Positions 9,185-18,292 of a DNA stretch of 64,000 bases are shown in pieces. The stretch is from JAIPDZ01 sp034522175. GTDB lineage: Bacteria; Desulfobacterota; DSM-4660; Desulfatiglandales; Desulfatiglandaceae. Made by a program: the position numbers and the translations under genes. The DNA lies in NCBI GenBank assembly GCA_034522175.1, contig JAXHLQ010000001.1, positions 124,001 to 188,000 on the forward strand, in the 5' to 3' direction. The notes below the pieces were generated by a model. It did not search any database. It was not told the DNA's origin and saw only the letters and a list, made by a program, of their open reading frames with translations. The stretch's first letter is position 1. Every line of letters begins with the position of its first letter.

Positions 9185-10318
9185 TTATGCCACAGACTTG
9201 AAAACGGCCAATGTCTCCGTGGCCGTTTTTTCCCAGCTGAAGTGAGCTGACCGTTGAAACCCTTTCTTGATCAAATCATTTCTCAGGCCGCTATCCTCGG
9301 CAACGCTGTCAATAGCGGCGGTTAGTTCCTCAACATCATGAGGATCAATCAAGCGTGCGGCATTGCCGGCCACTTCTGGAAGGCTGGCGGCATTGGAACA
9401 TATCACCGGACATCCGCAGGCCATGGCCTCCAGAACGGGCAGTCCGAATCCCTCATACAGGCTCGGGAAAACCAGGGCCAAGGCATTGGCATAGAGGCAG
9501 GCCAGAGATTCTTCATCCACATAGCCCGTGGTGAACACCCGATGACGCAAGGCCGGATGATCCAACGCCGCCAGCAGCCGCTCGGTGTCCCAGCCTTTCC
9601 ATCCCACAAGCACAATGGGGAGAGGGTGCTCACATACTGCCGCCGCCTTCATCAAAAGGGAGAGGTTCTTGCGAGGTTCCAACGTACCCACAAACAATAT
9701 GTATTCCTGGGGCAACCCCAGTGCTTCAACGACCCGCTGGACGACCTTTTTTTCTCGCGGGGAAAAAATAGGATCCGGGGCCTCATGTATGGCCGTGACG
9801 AGGTCGGGGGCCACATGTAGCTCGTCACAGACCTCCCTGCGGATAAATTCGGAAACGGTAATGATATGGGCCGTATACTTCAGTCGCCTTTTAAAAAACA
9901 GATCCATGAACCAGACCCGTTCTTTTGGATGCATCTCCTTGCATTTCATCAGCGAAAGATCGTGCAGAGTCAATACCTGGGGGATGCGGTTTATTGCGGC
10001 CGGGACAAACGCCGTTTCATGGTAAATATCATAATGATGACGTCGAATCCGTCGTCGAATCCTCATCTCGTACGCTGACCAGGTGGCCACACGGAACCCG
10101 AAAGCGATGGGGTCCGGCAGTTTCCAGATACGTGAGGTCGCGTTCATCCATTGACCCGGCACGGCCTGGGAGGGCATCCATGGGGTCCACGACTTGCTGT
10201 CGGTATACGTAACGTGGATCCCGGGAAGCCGCTCCAACGCCGTGTAGAGGTTGCGCAAATACCGCGAAATGCCGGTTAAGAGTCCTTTCAGAGGAATGGC
10301 GTCGAGGAGGATATTCAT
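9185..10318 (-). CDS. GT4 family glycosyltransferase
   Basis: A 377-residue GT-B enzyme similar to mannosyltransferases of O-antigen loci. It shows AIPLKGLLTGISRYLRNLY near the start, YHETAFVPA in the middle, YILFVGTLEPRKNLSLLM at the linker, and the donor motif PSLYEGFGLPVLEAMACGCP (EX7E). It lies between wzt and a small membrane protein gene and overlaps the latter by 4 bases (10315-10318). It probably adds one of the first sugars of the exported polysaccharide. The N-terminus at 10318 fits the fold, and no better internal start is evident. Confidence 0.92.
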   Translation of the reverse strand: MNILLDAIPLKGLLTGISRYLRNLYTALERLPGIHVTYTDSKSWTPWMPSQAVPGQWMNATSRIWKLPDPIAFGFRVATWSAYEMRIRRRIRRHHYDIYHETAFVPAAINRIPQVLTLHDLSLMKCKEMHPKERVWFMDLFFKRRLKYTAHIITVSEFIRREVCDELHVAPDLVTAIHEAPDPIFSPREKKVVQRVVEALGLPQEYILFVGTLEPRKNLSLLMKAAAVCEHPLPIVLVGWKGWDTERLLAALDHPALRHRVFTTGYVDEESLACLYANALALVFPSLYEGFGLPVLEAMACGCPVICSNAASLPEVAGNAARLIDPHDVEELTAAIDSVAEDSGLRNDLIKKGFQRSAHFSWEKTATETLAVFKSVA

Positions 10319-10497
10319 GAAAACAGGCTGGAGACCTCACGAAGTTTCGGAAAGACAAAGAAAATACCACTCAGGTAAAGCCAATTATAGATCATCAGCA
10401 GATAAACCTTAAAGTGATTGCCGATCTTTGTCCACGAACCGTATGCAATCATTACAAATAATCCGGTCCAAACGACCAAAAAAAATGCCTCGATCAT
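10315..10497 (-). CDS. Small two-helix membrane protein in the polysaccharide operon
   Basis: A 60-residue protein with two hydrophobic stretches, FFLVVWTGLFVMIAYG and VYLLMIYNWLYLSGIFFVF, separated by a short basic loop. The reading frame starts 4 bases inside the end of the permease gene and ends 4 bases inside the start of the glycosyltransferase gene. That double overlap is strong evidence that it is a real translated gene. It may be an accessory subunit of the ABC exporter or a membrane anchor for a glycosyltransferase. I do not recognise a family. Confidence 0.65.
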   Translation of the reverse strand: MIEAFFLVVWTGLFVMIAYGSWTKIGNHFKVYLLMIYNWLYLSGIFFVFPKLREVSSLFS

Positions 10498-11270
10498 AAA
10501 AAATCCCTCACATCCTTCTCCAGATATCTGAAAAGCCCGTAGGAACCGATCAAAATGAGATGGGTGATGGCAGTGAGAATCATCAGCGAGCCAATGGCTG
10601 GATAGTCATTAAACACGAATATGCGGTGATACGATTCGGTAATAATAAAGGCTGGGCTGAAAACCAGGATACCCTTGACCACATCCGGCAGGATATCGCT
10701 GACATAGACAATCGGCGTAAACCAGAACCACAACTGGAGAATAATCCCAACCACTTCCTTCAGGTCTCTCACAAAAACCGTGAAGGTAGCCGACAATAGA
10801 CCCAGGCCAAAGGCCAGTATCTGCTGGAGAAAGAAAATAAACGGAAGGAGGAGGAGCTTCATACTGAATGCATAACCGGTTGCCATTAGAAAAGCGAAAA
10901 AGAAGACATTCGTAATCAAAAACGTAATGATCTCAGACAGATTGATAAAAATCAGGAGCGATGGAAGGGAGACATCCACCTTGGATATGATGTGCTTCTT
11001 ATCGAGAAAGACCGTGGCTGACCTGGAGATGGAAGCCGCAAAACAGGTCCACGGAATGAGGCCGACCGACAGGTAAACGCTATAGGCATAGACATCCGCA
11101 CGCCCGGGCAGCCGTCCCCCCATGAATTTTCCAAAAATGACAATGTAGATAAAGAGGTTGACCAGCGGCCAGATAAAGGCCCACACCGCCCCCAGCATGG
11201 AGCCGGCGAACCGCTCCGAAAAATCCCGTTTGGTCAAATCCCAGATTAAACCGGCATTAATGGCTGCCAT
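10494..11270 (-). CDS. wzm: Polysaccharide ABC transporter permease
   Basis: A 258-residue ABC-2 type permease with six predicted membrane segments and the usual amphipathic start (LIWDLTKRDFSERFAGSMLG) followed by WAFIWPLVNLFIYIVIFGK. Length and order match Wzm/TagG proteins. With Wzt it would move an undecaprenyl-linked polysaccharide across the inner membrane. It is the first gene of the minus-strand operon, so the promoter should lie just right of 11270. The 188 bases to the next gene show no strong promoter motif. Confidence 0.93.
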   Translation of the reverse strand: MAAINAGLIWDLTKRDFSERFAGSMLGAVWAFIWPLVNLFIYIVIFGKFMGGRLPGRADVYAYSVYLSVGLIPWTCFAASISRSATVFLDKKHIISKVDVSLPSLLIFINLSEIITFLITNVFFFAFLMATGYAFSMKLLLLPFIFFLQQILAFGLGLLSATFTVFVRDLKEVVGIILQLWFWFTPIVYVSDILPDVVKGILVFSPAFIITESYHRIFVFNDYPAIGSLMILTAITHLILIGSYGLFRYLEKDVRDFL

Positions 11271-11458
11271 TCACCTGCCTCAAGTAACGCATACGATAAG
11301 TCCTTCAGGCTCCGAGCCTATACCAGGGCCGCCCCATTGTCAACCCAACCATCGTCCACCACAGAGGCACCGAGTTCACAGGGTCGACTTCTTCTTTCCC
11401 TCCGTCCTCCACCCCTTCCCTTCCTTCCCTTCTGCAAGAAAACCAGCAAGTTATTCAA

Positions 11459-11740
11459 CTATTTCAGGACGTCCCCAGCCCCACGCCGACGAGCCAAATA
11501 GTGTTGGTCCAGGGATTGTCGCAGATATGTCTTTATAACGGCCTGGCGGCTGATATTTAATTCCCGTGCAATCGTATCGAGTTCCTTTAGCATATCCAGG
11601 GTAAAATCGACATTGATACCCTGAATCGCCGGCTTCATCTCCCCCTTGTTTGTGAAATAGGGCGATATATTCTCCCCGCACATTGCCTTTTCGGCAATTT
11701 CATCGGCAGATAATCTGGGACTCTTAGCTGTATTTTTCAT
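11459..11740 (-). CDS. CopG-type ribbon-helix-helix antitoxin
   Basis: A 93-residue protein. Its C-terminal half, INVDFTLDMLKELDTIAREL followed by NISRQAVIKTYLRQSL, matches the ribbon-helix-helix DNA-binding fold of CopG/BrnA-like antitoxins. The N-terminal part would wrap the toxin. The ATG at 11740 overlaps the stop of a truncated upstream frame (see 11737-11829) by 4 bases, the usual toxin-then-antitoxin arrangement. As the upstream frame is broken, this looks like an orphan antitoxin that may still act as an autorepressor. Confidence 0.7.
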   Translation of the reverse strand: MKNTAKSPRLSADEIAEKAMCGENISPYFTNKGEMKPAIQGINVDFTLDMLKELDTIARELNISRQAVIKTYLRQSLDQHYLARRRGAGDVLK

Positions 11741-11829
11741 AAGAGCTTTTCCTCTTGCTTTGTGGATTTCCAGAGTGTCACAAGATGATAGTATTCTCCT
11801 TCATCGTCCTCACAGTTATACCATTCATG
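11737..11829 (-). pseudogene. Truncated toxin remnant upstream of the antitoxin
   Basis: About 30 codons, opening just after an in-frame TGA (11830-11832) and ending at a TGA that overlaps the antitoxin start. The peptide, with EGEYYHLVTLWKSTKQEEKL, resembles the C-terminal strand and helix of BrnT/RelE-like toxins. There is no start codon and the N-terminal two thirds are missing. Its position and the ATGA overlap support a decayed toxin gene; the family assignment is tentative. Confidence 0.4.
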
Positions 11830-11959
11830 TCAATATGGATGACGGGGCTCATCTCACATTTATTTCGCTGGGCCAACCATCCCTGCCGCAGGCAGCCATC
11901 CATTCATCCATGCCCTTGGGCATTGTTCCGTCAATTCAAAAAAGGCTCGCCCTGATATC

Positions 11960-12272
11960 GACTTTAGCTAACCTTAAAAAAAGACCGGTCGTGGTGCTCA
12001 ACGAAGGGCATAAAAAGTACCTCCGGCTCGCAATCGTTGTCCCGATTACCGGTTGGGCCGCCAATTGGGCCACTAACCCGTTTTTTGTTTCCCTATTTCC
12101 GGACGACATGAACGGATTGCAGACAAAATCTGCGGTTGATTGTTTTCAAGTCAGGACAATCAGCCATGATCGGTTCTTGGGAAAGATCGGCAGCATCCCA
12201 GTAAAGGAAATGGACCTCATTAAAAAGGCCATGGCCCTTATTCTTGACATTGATTCTGAACACTGCGAATAG
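11960..12272 (+). pseudogene. MazF/PemK-type toxin, 5'-truncated
   Basis: From about 11970 to the stop at 12272 the plus strand encodes the body of a MazF/PemK endoribonuclease. The segments are KKRPVVVLNEGHKKYLRLAI, VVPITGWAANW, NPFFVSLFPDDMNGL, KSAVDCFQVRTISHDRFLGK and a final helix. The first strand and catalytic-arginine loop (the usual G-D-I/V-W...DF segment) are absent in this frame. The frame extends upstream to 11760 only through sequence antisense to the other toxin remnant. No MazE-like antitoxin precedes it. I read it as a truncated, probably inactive copy; a frameshift near 11955 is an alternative. Confidence 0.6.
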
Positions 12273-12359
12273 ATGTCGGCAAAAGGGGTAACGCTATCGA
12301 TGGAATGCATATCGATCAAGGCGTCAAGCCCTTGCGATGAACTCGAGCAGCTTCTTGTT

Positions 12360-13567
12360 CTAAAGCCTCTTTATAGATGCCAAGATGACCTCGGCAAATT
12401 CAGGATCATTGATATGATGCGGCGATTCTACGCATTCGATACCCTCGGGCAGCTCGGCCCGTATGGTTTGGCGGAATACGTCTCTTATTTCCGGTGATTC
12501 CAAGGGACCGCCCGGTGAATCGAAGGCGGAAAACCCGCCCATTGGTATGAGGACCGATACGGGACCCTTTGCCATCATGCACAACTCAGCTGTACGGTTC
12601 GCAATTGCTTTCATTTCCTCCGGCGTTGTAGCGATAACGGTGATGGCCGCATTGTGCACGTGAAGCCGCCTTCCCGGAAAACGCTGCTCCGCCAGGGATA
12701 GAGGACCCGTCACGAGGAAATCCGTATTGCCCGGGACCAAAACCGTGGGAACCCCTTTCTCAAGGGCCGCTCGCCCCGATCCGGCCCTGCGTCATAATCA
12801 CCGCCAAATAAATGATCACCGAGTTCATGGAGAGAAATATCCAGTACGATCTCTACCTCTTCATCACGGACCAGTTCATCCATGGCCTCTCCGCCGGATC
12901 CCACGGTATGAAAGGTGATCACTTCCCTCCCATTTTTTTCAAAATCCACTCGCAACCGCTGAACACATGCCTCGGTGGTGCCAAGGGTAGAGAGTACCAC
13001 AAGGGGAGCCGTATCCACGGGATGTTTCTTGATTCCTTTTACCATGCCGGCCATTGCCAGGCCCCCTTCCCGGATCACCTTACGGGTAATCCGGTTGAGA
13101 CCGGAGAGGTCACACACCGAATGGAGCATCAGGATGTCCTTGGTCCCCACAAACGGGCGTGTATTTTTGGAGGCCATGGTGGAGATCATCACCTTGGGAA
13201 ACCCGATGGGGAATGTCCGCATGACCGCCGTGCCAAGCGTAGTCCCCATTGAACCACCGATCTCTATGATGCCGTCAATCTCGCCTTTCTCATAAAGGTC
13301 TTTTGCGCATTGAATCGCCCCTCTTATCATGACATCCAGGGCCTTTCCCTCGTGGCCTATGGCCTGAACCTCGTCGAGCACGCTTCCGGCCGCCGCTGCC
13401 ACAATTTCTCTGCTGATATCCACGGAAAAAGGATTCTTTCCCAATATCCCTGCGTCCATGATGAGGGCATCAATGCCTTCACCCTCCAGGCATTCCTTTA
13501 GAAACAGGGTCTCCTTCCCTTTCGTGTCCATGGTGGCTACAATCAGAACGCGCTGACATTGATCCAC
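12360..13567 (-). CDS. UPF0261 / Tm-1-like ATP-binding protein (frame break)
   Basis: A full-length UPF0261 protein in two frames. The N-terminal part has RVLIVATMDTKGKETLFL at its start and GSMGTTLGTAVMRTFPIG in its middle. The C-terminal part has VLVPGNTDFLV, HVHNAAITVIATTPEEM and PMGGFSAFDSPGGPL. The frame changes near 12780-12795, where homology continues from the DYDAG region into ALEKGVPTV. I chose the GTG at 13567 because GGAGGG lies just upstream and the family starts there; the longer reading from 13651 adds 28 unrelated residues. Plant Tm-1 binds a viral replicase, but the bacterial role is unknown. It lies next to decayed toxin genes, so true decay is possible. Confidence 0.75.
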
Positions 13568-13970
13568 GTGGTCCCTCCATCCCGCTCTATTCGAATTGGC
13601 GTTTTTTAATAAATAAAGGTAGTTATTGCAATACCCAACGATCTCAAACAATGGTCTGAAAACGAGGGTGCGAAACTTAAGGTATTATTATCACAGCTGA
13701 AGTCAGGCTGTAAATAGCGTTTGGTTTTCATCCGTGAATCGACACAGCAGATTCAGGGCGAATTCAGATGCCAAGGGCATGAGGTATTGTCGGTTGAAAA
13801 TGCAAGCACCCACAATAACGGCGTATTTTATGCAGCGTAACACCTTGTATCTGCGGCGTTTGAGATCACAGACAACGGTCGTGAAAACCGCTATAAGTGG
13901 ATTGATTTGGAAACAAAAATGGCGTAAACTGGATTCCATGAAAGAAATCAAACTTCAAGGAGGGATATGA
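13568..13970. other. Intergenic stretch, nothing recognised
   Basis: This 403-bp stretch lies between the divergent UPF0261 gene and a small plus-strand frame. Open frames of about 80 codons exist on both strands, but neither product has recognisable features and neither has a good ribosome-binding site. A CAAGGAGGGA Shine-Dalgarno sequence at its right end serves the small frame at 13971. Confidence 0.4.
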
Positions 13971-14123
13971 ATGAACGACACGCCTGAGGCCTCCCTAAGT
14001 TGGCTCTCCCAATGGGAAGCCGACGCTTCTGGGCACATGCCCCACTATGGCAACCTGCTGCACCGGACATTTCTCTACCACATGGCCCTCAACGGGGTTG
14101 AGGTGGTGGCATGCCTGAAATAA
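13971..14123 (+). CDS. Possible 50-residue protein
   Basis: A 50-codon frame starting at ATG 13971, six bases after a strong Shine-Dalgarno (AAGGAGGGA, 13957-13965). The product contains WLSQWEADASGHMPHYGNLL and GVEVVACLK, with several histidines and aromatic residues. I recognise no family. The ribosome-binding site is the main evidence, and the frame may be the start of a longer gene broken by an indel. Confidence 0.35.
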   Translation: MNDTPEASLSWLSQWEADASGHMPHYGNLLHRTFLYHMALNGVEVVACLK

Positions 14124-14337
14124 GCCAATATCACACAAATGGAATCCCTCTTGGCTGGTTTCAAAAACCAAGATTGACAAGTACACCTCTGAAGTGTTAT
14201 TTTTTTCTTATTTGTGGGCTAACGGCCAAAAGCGAATTGTAACCATTATATACCCTGACACAGAGTGCAAAAAGGGTCTGTATGCGTGAAATAATGAATG
14301 CGTGAGCATCACCCTTGTAAACAATGGATAAAATCGA

Positions 14338-14589
14338 GTGAAAGACGACCGCGGAATTTATTATTACCCATTTCCACAGAACAAAAAGGTGCGGATGTAT
14401 GTCCGGGAAGACCAGGACACCGTGCACTTCAGACTGTGGAATTCGGATGATCATGAGCTCTGGGCAGCTCATGGATGGATACCTTATGAAGCCGTCAAAC
14501 AGGCCATTGCCATGTATGAGCCAAAAAACGCCTTCAATCCAAAGCAGGCATATGACCTTCAAATCGCCCGGGCGCTCCTGAAGGGTTGA
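14338..14589 (+). CDS. Conserved hypothetical protein (83 aa)
   Basis: An 83-residue soluble protein starting with GTG at 14338. It has an aromatic N-terminus (GIYYYPFPQNKKVRMYVRE) and a mixed alpha/beta composition (FRLWNSDDHELW, GWIPYEAVKQAIAMY). There is no signal peptide or membrane segment. It looks like a genuine small protein by composition, but I cannot name a family or function. It lies 156 bases upstream of the carbamoyltransferase gene on the same strand. Confidence 0.55.
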   Translation: MKDDRGIYYYPFPQNKKVRMYVREDQDTVHFRLWNSDDHELWAAHGWIPYEAVKQAIAMYEPKNAFNPKQAYDLQIARALLKG

Positions 14590-14745
14590 AAAAGACATTC
14601 CGTGGCCATCCGGTATCCGTCTCGACAATTTACAAAAACCTCCCGCACCACGGCCCGAGCCGCGTGTGGGACGTCTTCCCCTGCGTGTGTTCAATCACTC
14701 GGACCAACGAAAATCATTCGTTTTTAAAATTGAAGAGGGATTCTA

Positions 14746-16560
14746 TTGCACATTCTGGGCATATCCTGTTTTTACCATGACAGCGCGGCGTGTCTCCTTC
14801 GCGATGGGGCCATTCTGGCAGCGGTTCAGGAGGAACGATTCTCGAGAAAGAAACATGATCCGAGATTCCCAGTAAACGCCATCAACTACTGCCTTGAAGC
14901 AGGCGGCATATCGGTGCATGATCTGGACTATACCGTCTTCTATGACAAGCCGATTTTGACCTTCGATAGGCTGTTGCTGAGTTACCTCACCGTCGCACCC
15001 AAAGGTCTGCGCTCCTGGCTTGAGGCCATGCCCCTGTGGCTGGGCAGAAAGCTCCATGTGCCGAAGGTCGTCAAAAATGAAATCGGCTACGAAGGCGAAG
15101 TCCTTTTCACGGAACACCACGAGGCCCATGCAGCCGCCGCCTTCTACCCCTCCCCTTTTGATCAGGCCGCCATACTGACCGTAGATGGGGTCGGGGAATG
15201 GGCCACAGCGAGTTACGGTTCAGGGGACAGCAACGAGATTGCGCTGATCAAGGAACTCCATTTTCCGGATTCACTGGGTCTGCTTTATTCTGCGTTCACT
15301 TACTTCACGGGATTCAAGGTCAATTCAGGTGAATACAAGCTCATGGGCTTGGCCCCCTATGGGGAGCCACGGTTCAAAGACCTCATCCTCTCGGAACTCC
15401 TTGACGTGAAACCGGACGGCTCCGTCCGTATGAACATGACCTATTTTGACTTTCTCGGTGGGCTCAAAATGACCAACAAGCGTTTCTCCAACCTGTTCGG
15501 GGGCCCGCCGCGAAAGCCCGAGACCGAGATCACCCAAAGGGAGATGGACATCGCAGCAAGCATTCAATCGGTTACAGAAGATGTGATGCTTAAGATGGCA
15601 CAGCATGTATACGACGAAACGGGTCGGGAAAATTTGTGTCTTGCCGGGGGCGTGTCCTTGAACTGCGTTTCAAACGGCCGGATCCTCCGGGAAGGCCCCT
15701 TTAAGGATATCTGGATACAACCGGCTGCAGGGGATGCCGGCGGCGCCATGGGTGCCGCATTAAGCGTATGGTATCGCTACCTTGAGAACCCGAGACCCCA
15801 CAGCCGGGGAGAGGATCGGCAACGGGGGTCTTATCTTGGGCCTTGTTTCACGAACGATGCGGTCCGGGCGTATCTTGAAGAACATAAATACCCTCACCAT
15901 CCCCTGTCACCGGAAAACCGGGCCGAAGTGATTGCGCGGGAAATTTCAAATGGTAAGATTGTGGGTTATATGCAGGGGTCCATGGAATTTGGGCCCAGAG
16001 CACTGGGTGCCAGGAGCATACTGGGGGACCCAAGGCGGAGCGACACGCAGACCGTCATGAACCTGAAGATAAAGTATCGAGAATCGTTCAGGCCCTTTGC
16101 CCCCTCCGTACTGGAAGAAAGGGCATCTGAGTTTTTTGATTTAGACAGGCCCAGTCCTTACATGCTTCTCGTCGCAGGCGTCAATCCTGAAAAGCGCCAC
16201 CCCCAGCCCGATGCAGATGGGATGGGCATGATGGACCGGCTCAAGGTGAAGCGAAGTCATATCCCGGCGGTCACACACCTGGACTATTCGGCGAGGATTC
16301 AAACTGTCAATGGCCGGCACAAACCGGATTACCATGCCGTGCTGTCGGAATTCCACAAATTGACCGGTTGTCCGGTCCTTGTGAATACGAGCTTTAATGT
16401 ACGGGGCGAACCGATCATCTGCACACCCGAAGATGCCTACAGGTGCTTCATGAGGACCGAGATGGACATATTGGTCATAGAAGACTGCATGCTGTTCAAA
16501 GACGAACAGCCCCAATGGAAAGAGGAGGGCGATTGGCAAAATGAATTCGAACCGGACTGA
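14746..16560 (+). CDS. NodU-family carbamoyltransferase
   Basis: A 604-residue NodU/CmcH-type carbamoyltransferase, which moves a carbamoyl group from carbamoyl phosphate via carbamoyl-adenylate to a hydroxyl on a sugar or natural product. Visible motifs are GISCFYHDSAACLLRDG at the start, EHHEAHAAAAFYPS (ASKHA-like metal-site histidines), TVDGVGEWAT, LAGGVSLNCVSNGRIL, the C-terminal SMEFGPRALGARSIL and SFRPFAPSVL. The start is TTG at 14746, the codon that gives the family N-terminus, preceded by GAAGAGGG. It overlaps the next gene by 20 bases, the first link of a NodU-SxtJ-DUF5989 cassette. Confidence 0.92.
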   Translation: MHILGISCFYHDSAACLLRDGAILAAVQEERFSRKKHDPRFPVNAINYCLEAGGISVHDLDYTVFYDKPILTFDRLLLSYLTVAPKGLRSWLEAMPLWLGRKLHVPKVVKNEIGYEGEVLFTEHHEAHAAAAFYPSPFDQAAILTVDGVGEWATASYGSGDSNEIALIKELHFPDSLGLLYSAFTYFTGFKVNSGEYKLMGLAPYGEPRFKDLILSELLDVKPDGSVRMNMTYFDFLGGLKMTNKRFSNLFGGPPRKPETEITQREMDIAASIQSVTEDVMLKMAQHVYDETGRENLCLAGGVSLNCVSNGRILREGPFKDIWIQPAAGDAGGAMGAALSVWYRYLENPRPHSRGEDRQRGSYLGPCFTNDAVRAYLEEHKYPHHPLSPENRAEVIAREISNGKIVGYMQGSMEFGPRALGARSILGDPRRSDTQTVMNLKIKYRESFRPFAPSVLEERASEFFDLDRPSPYMLLVAGVNPEKRHPQPDADGMGMMDRLKVKRSHIPAVTHLDYSARIQTVNGRHKPDYHAVLSEFHKLTGCPVLVNTSFNVRGEPIICTPEDAYRCFMRTEMDILVIEDCMLFKDEQPQWKEEGDWQNEFEPD

Positions 16561-16942
16561 TTCAAGAGAGATCCGGAAATTTGGTGTCGTTTGTTTTATT
16601 TTTTTCGGGTCCCTGGCCGCCATCGCCCTCTGGCGGGATAGGACCTGGGCCCTTTGTGTCTTCGGTCTTCTTGCGTTGCTGGGCCTCGGCTTCCTTGTGA
16701 TCCCTTCGGGATTGGCCCCGGTCCATTCATTATGGTTGAGAGTGGCCCATGCCATAGGCACCGTTGTAACCACCGTCTTTCTCACCCTGGCGTATTACTT
16801 GGTGATCACCCCATCCGCAATGATCAAACGGCTCCTGTCAGGCACCCCCATTGCGATGAAGCCTGATAAAGAAGCGAACACCTATTGGGTAACGCGCAAG
16901 GAGGCTGCCCAGCCCAGGGAACGGTTTTTGAAGCGTTATTGA
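16541..16942 (+). CDS. SxtJ-family membrane protein
   Basis: A 133-residue protein with about three hydrophobic segments (FGVVCFIFFGSLAAIAL, LCVFGLLALLGLGFLVI, VTTVFLTLAYYLVITPSAM). It ends in the SxtJ-like tail KEANTYWVTRKEA. SxtJ proteins are encoded next to NodU-type carbamoyltransferases in many genomes and in saxitoxin clusters; their role is unknown. The start overlaps the end of the carbamoyltransferase gene, and 10 bases separate it from the next gene. Confidence 0.85.
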   Translation: MNSNRTDSREIRKFGVVCFIFFGSLAAIALWRDRTWALCVFGLLALLGLGFLVIPSGLAPVHSLWLRVAHAIGTVVTTVFLTLAYYLVITPSAMIKRLLSGTPIAMKPDKEANTYWVTRKEAAQPRERFLKRY

Positions 16943-16952
16943 GGAGGTTCAA

Positions 16953-17111
16953 ATGGCGAATCAATCCATTTTGAAGGAATTCTGGGAGTTCTTGAAGATC
17001 AGAAAACGGTATTGGCTCCTGCCCATCCTGATTACACTGGGACTTTTAAGCGCGCTCATTGTTTTTACGGAAGGAAGCGCAGTGGCCCCATTTATCTATG
17101 CCCTATTTTGA
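16953..17111 (+). CDS. DUF5989 single-helix protein
   Basis: A 52-residue protein starting at ATG 16953 behind GAGGAGG (16941-16947). It has a basic, aromatic N-terminus (LKEFWEFLKIRKRYWLLPI), one membrane helix and the ending SAVAPFIYALF. Length and pattern match DUF5989, which regularly follows SxtJ in NodU cassettes, so the gene completes the trio. Its function is unknown; a scaffold role for a membrane carbamoylation complex is inference. Confidence 0.85.
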   Translation: MANQSILKEFWEFLKIRKRYWLLPILITLGLLSALIVFTEGSAVAPFIYALF

Positions 17112-18292
17112 ACCCCGGGGATCACCATAAATCCATCATCCATCTCGACATGGACGCCTTCTATCCGTCAGTGGAGGTTCTGGACAACCCGAATCTCGAG
17201 GGCAAACCCGTGATTGTGGGCGGCAGCATGAAAAGGGGCGTGGTGTCGTCGGCCTCTTATGAAGCGAGAAGATTCGGCGTTCACTCGGCCCAGCCCATGG
17301 CCACCGCCGTGCGCCGCTGTCCCCAGGCTGTTTTTCTACCGGTCCGAATGGCGCGTTACAAAACGGTTTCAAAAAAGATCTTTGAGATATTTCACCGATA
17401 CACGCCGCTGGTGGAGACCCTCTCCATTGACGAGGCCTTCCTCGACGTGACCGCTTCGAGACGCCTGTTCGGCGATGCGGCCCACATTGCCCAGGCGATC
17501 AAGGCCACGACGAAACAGGAGACGGGCCTAACGGTGTCGGCCGGTGTGGCCCCATCCAAATTCCTGGCGAAAATCGCCTCCGACATGGACAAACCCGACG
17601 GGTTGACCGTTGTATCACCGGACCGGATCAGGGAATTCCTTGATCCTCTCCCCGTCAGCCGGATGTGGGGTGTTGGAAAGGTGACCCAGAAAGCCCTGGC
17701 CAGACTGAATATAAGCACATTCAAAGAACTGAGATCCACTCCGGTAGACGTTCTCATCAAGGCACTGGGGAAAAACGGACAACGGATCCATCAACTAACC
17801 ATGGGACTGGATGAAAGAGAGGTGGTGGTCGCCCACGAAACCAAGTCCATCGGTCATGAAAAAACGGTCATGACCGACATCACGGATGTGGATGCGTCAA
17901 AGAAGGTATTGCTGGCCCTGGCGGAAAAGGTGAGCCGGAGATTGAGGCAGAGCGGTGTGACAGGAAAGACCCTCTCGCTCAAAGTCAAGTACAGCAACTT
18001 CAAACAGATCACACGGGCGGACACGCTGAACAAACCGACGGATGACGGCCTTGAAATCTATCAAACAGCGTGCAGGCTTCTCAAAAAAACCGAAACCGGT
18101 AAACGACCCCTTCGCCTTCTCGGCATTTCCCTCTCCGGACTCTCACCCCCCGATGCCGGCGCACAACAGGGCCTTTTCGACCGGAAAACATCGCGGCTGG
18201 ACAAAAGACGCATCAACCTGGCCATGGATCACATCGTTGAAAAACACGGCACGAAGGGGGTATCCCGGGGGACACTCTTTTCAGACAGATGA
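17108..18292 (+). CDS. dinB: DNA polymerase IV (Y family)
   Basis: A 394-residue translesion polymerase. The palm motifs are HLDMDAFYPSVE and SIDEAFLDVT, with the steric-gate region YEARRFGVHSAQPM. The helix-hairpin-helix reads SRMWGVGKVTQKALARLNI, and the little-finger domain follows. It lacks the terminal beta-clamp motif I would expect in some homologues. The likely start is TTG at 17108, which overlaps the TGA of the DUF5989 gene; no ATG lies nearer the conserved IIHLDMD. A reading from 17012 would run through the DUF5989 gene in another frame and is unlikely. The role is error-prone bypass of DNA damage. Confidence 0.93.
   Translation: MNPGDHHKSIIHLDMDAFYPSVEVLDNPNLEGKPVIVGGSMKRGVVSSASYEARRFGVHSAQPMATAVRRCPQAVFLPVRMARYKTVSKKIFEIFHRYTPLVETLSIDEAFLDVTASRRLFGDAAHIAQAIKATTKQETGLTVSAGVAPSKFLAKIASDMDKPDGLTVVSPDRIREFLDPLPVSRMWGVGKVTQKALARLNISTFKELRSTPVDVLIKALGKNGQRIHQLTMGLDEREVVVAHETKSIGHEKTVMTDITDVDASKKVLLALAEKVSRRLRQSGVTGKTLSLKVKYSNFKQITRADTLNKPTDDGLEIYQTACRLLKKTETGKRPLRLLGISLSGLSPPDAGAQQGLFDRKTSRLDKRRINLAMDHIVEKHGTKGVSRGTLFSDR

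Noticed and set aside
12273..12497. 74-codon plus-strand frame after the MazF remnant
   Set aside because: It is antisense to the conserved C-terminus of the UPF0261 protein and has no ribosome-binding site.
17012..17107. N-terminal extension of dinB
   Set aside because: This part is the DUF5989 gene in another frame; the polymerase family begins at the conserved IIHLDMD.
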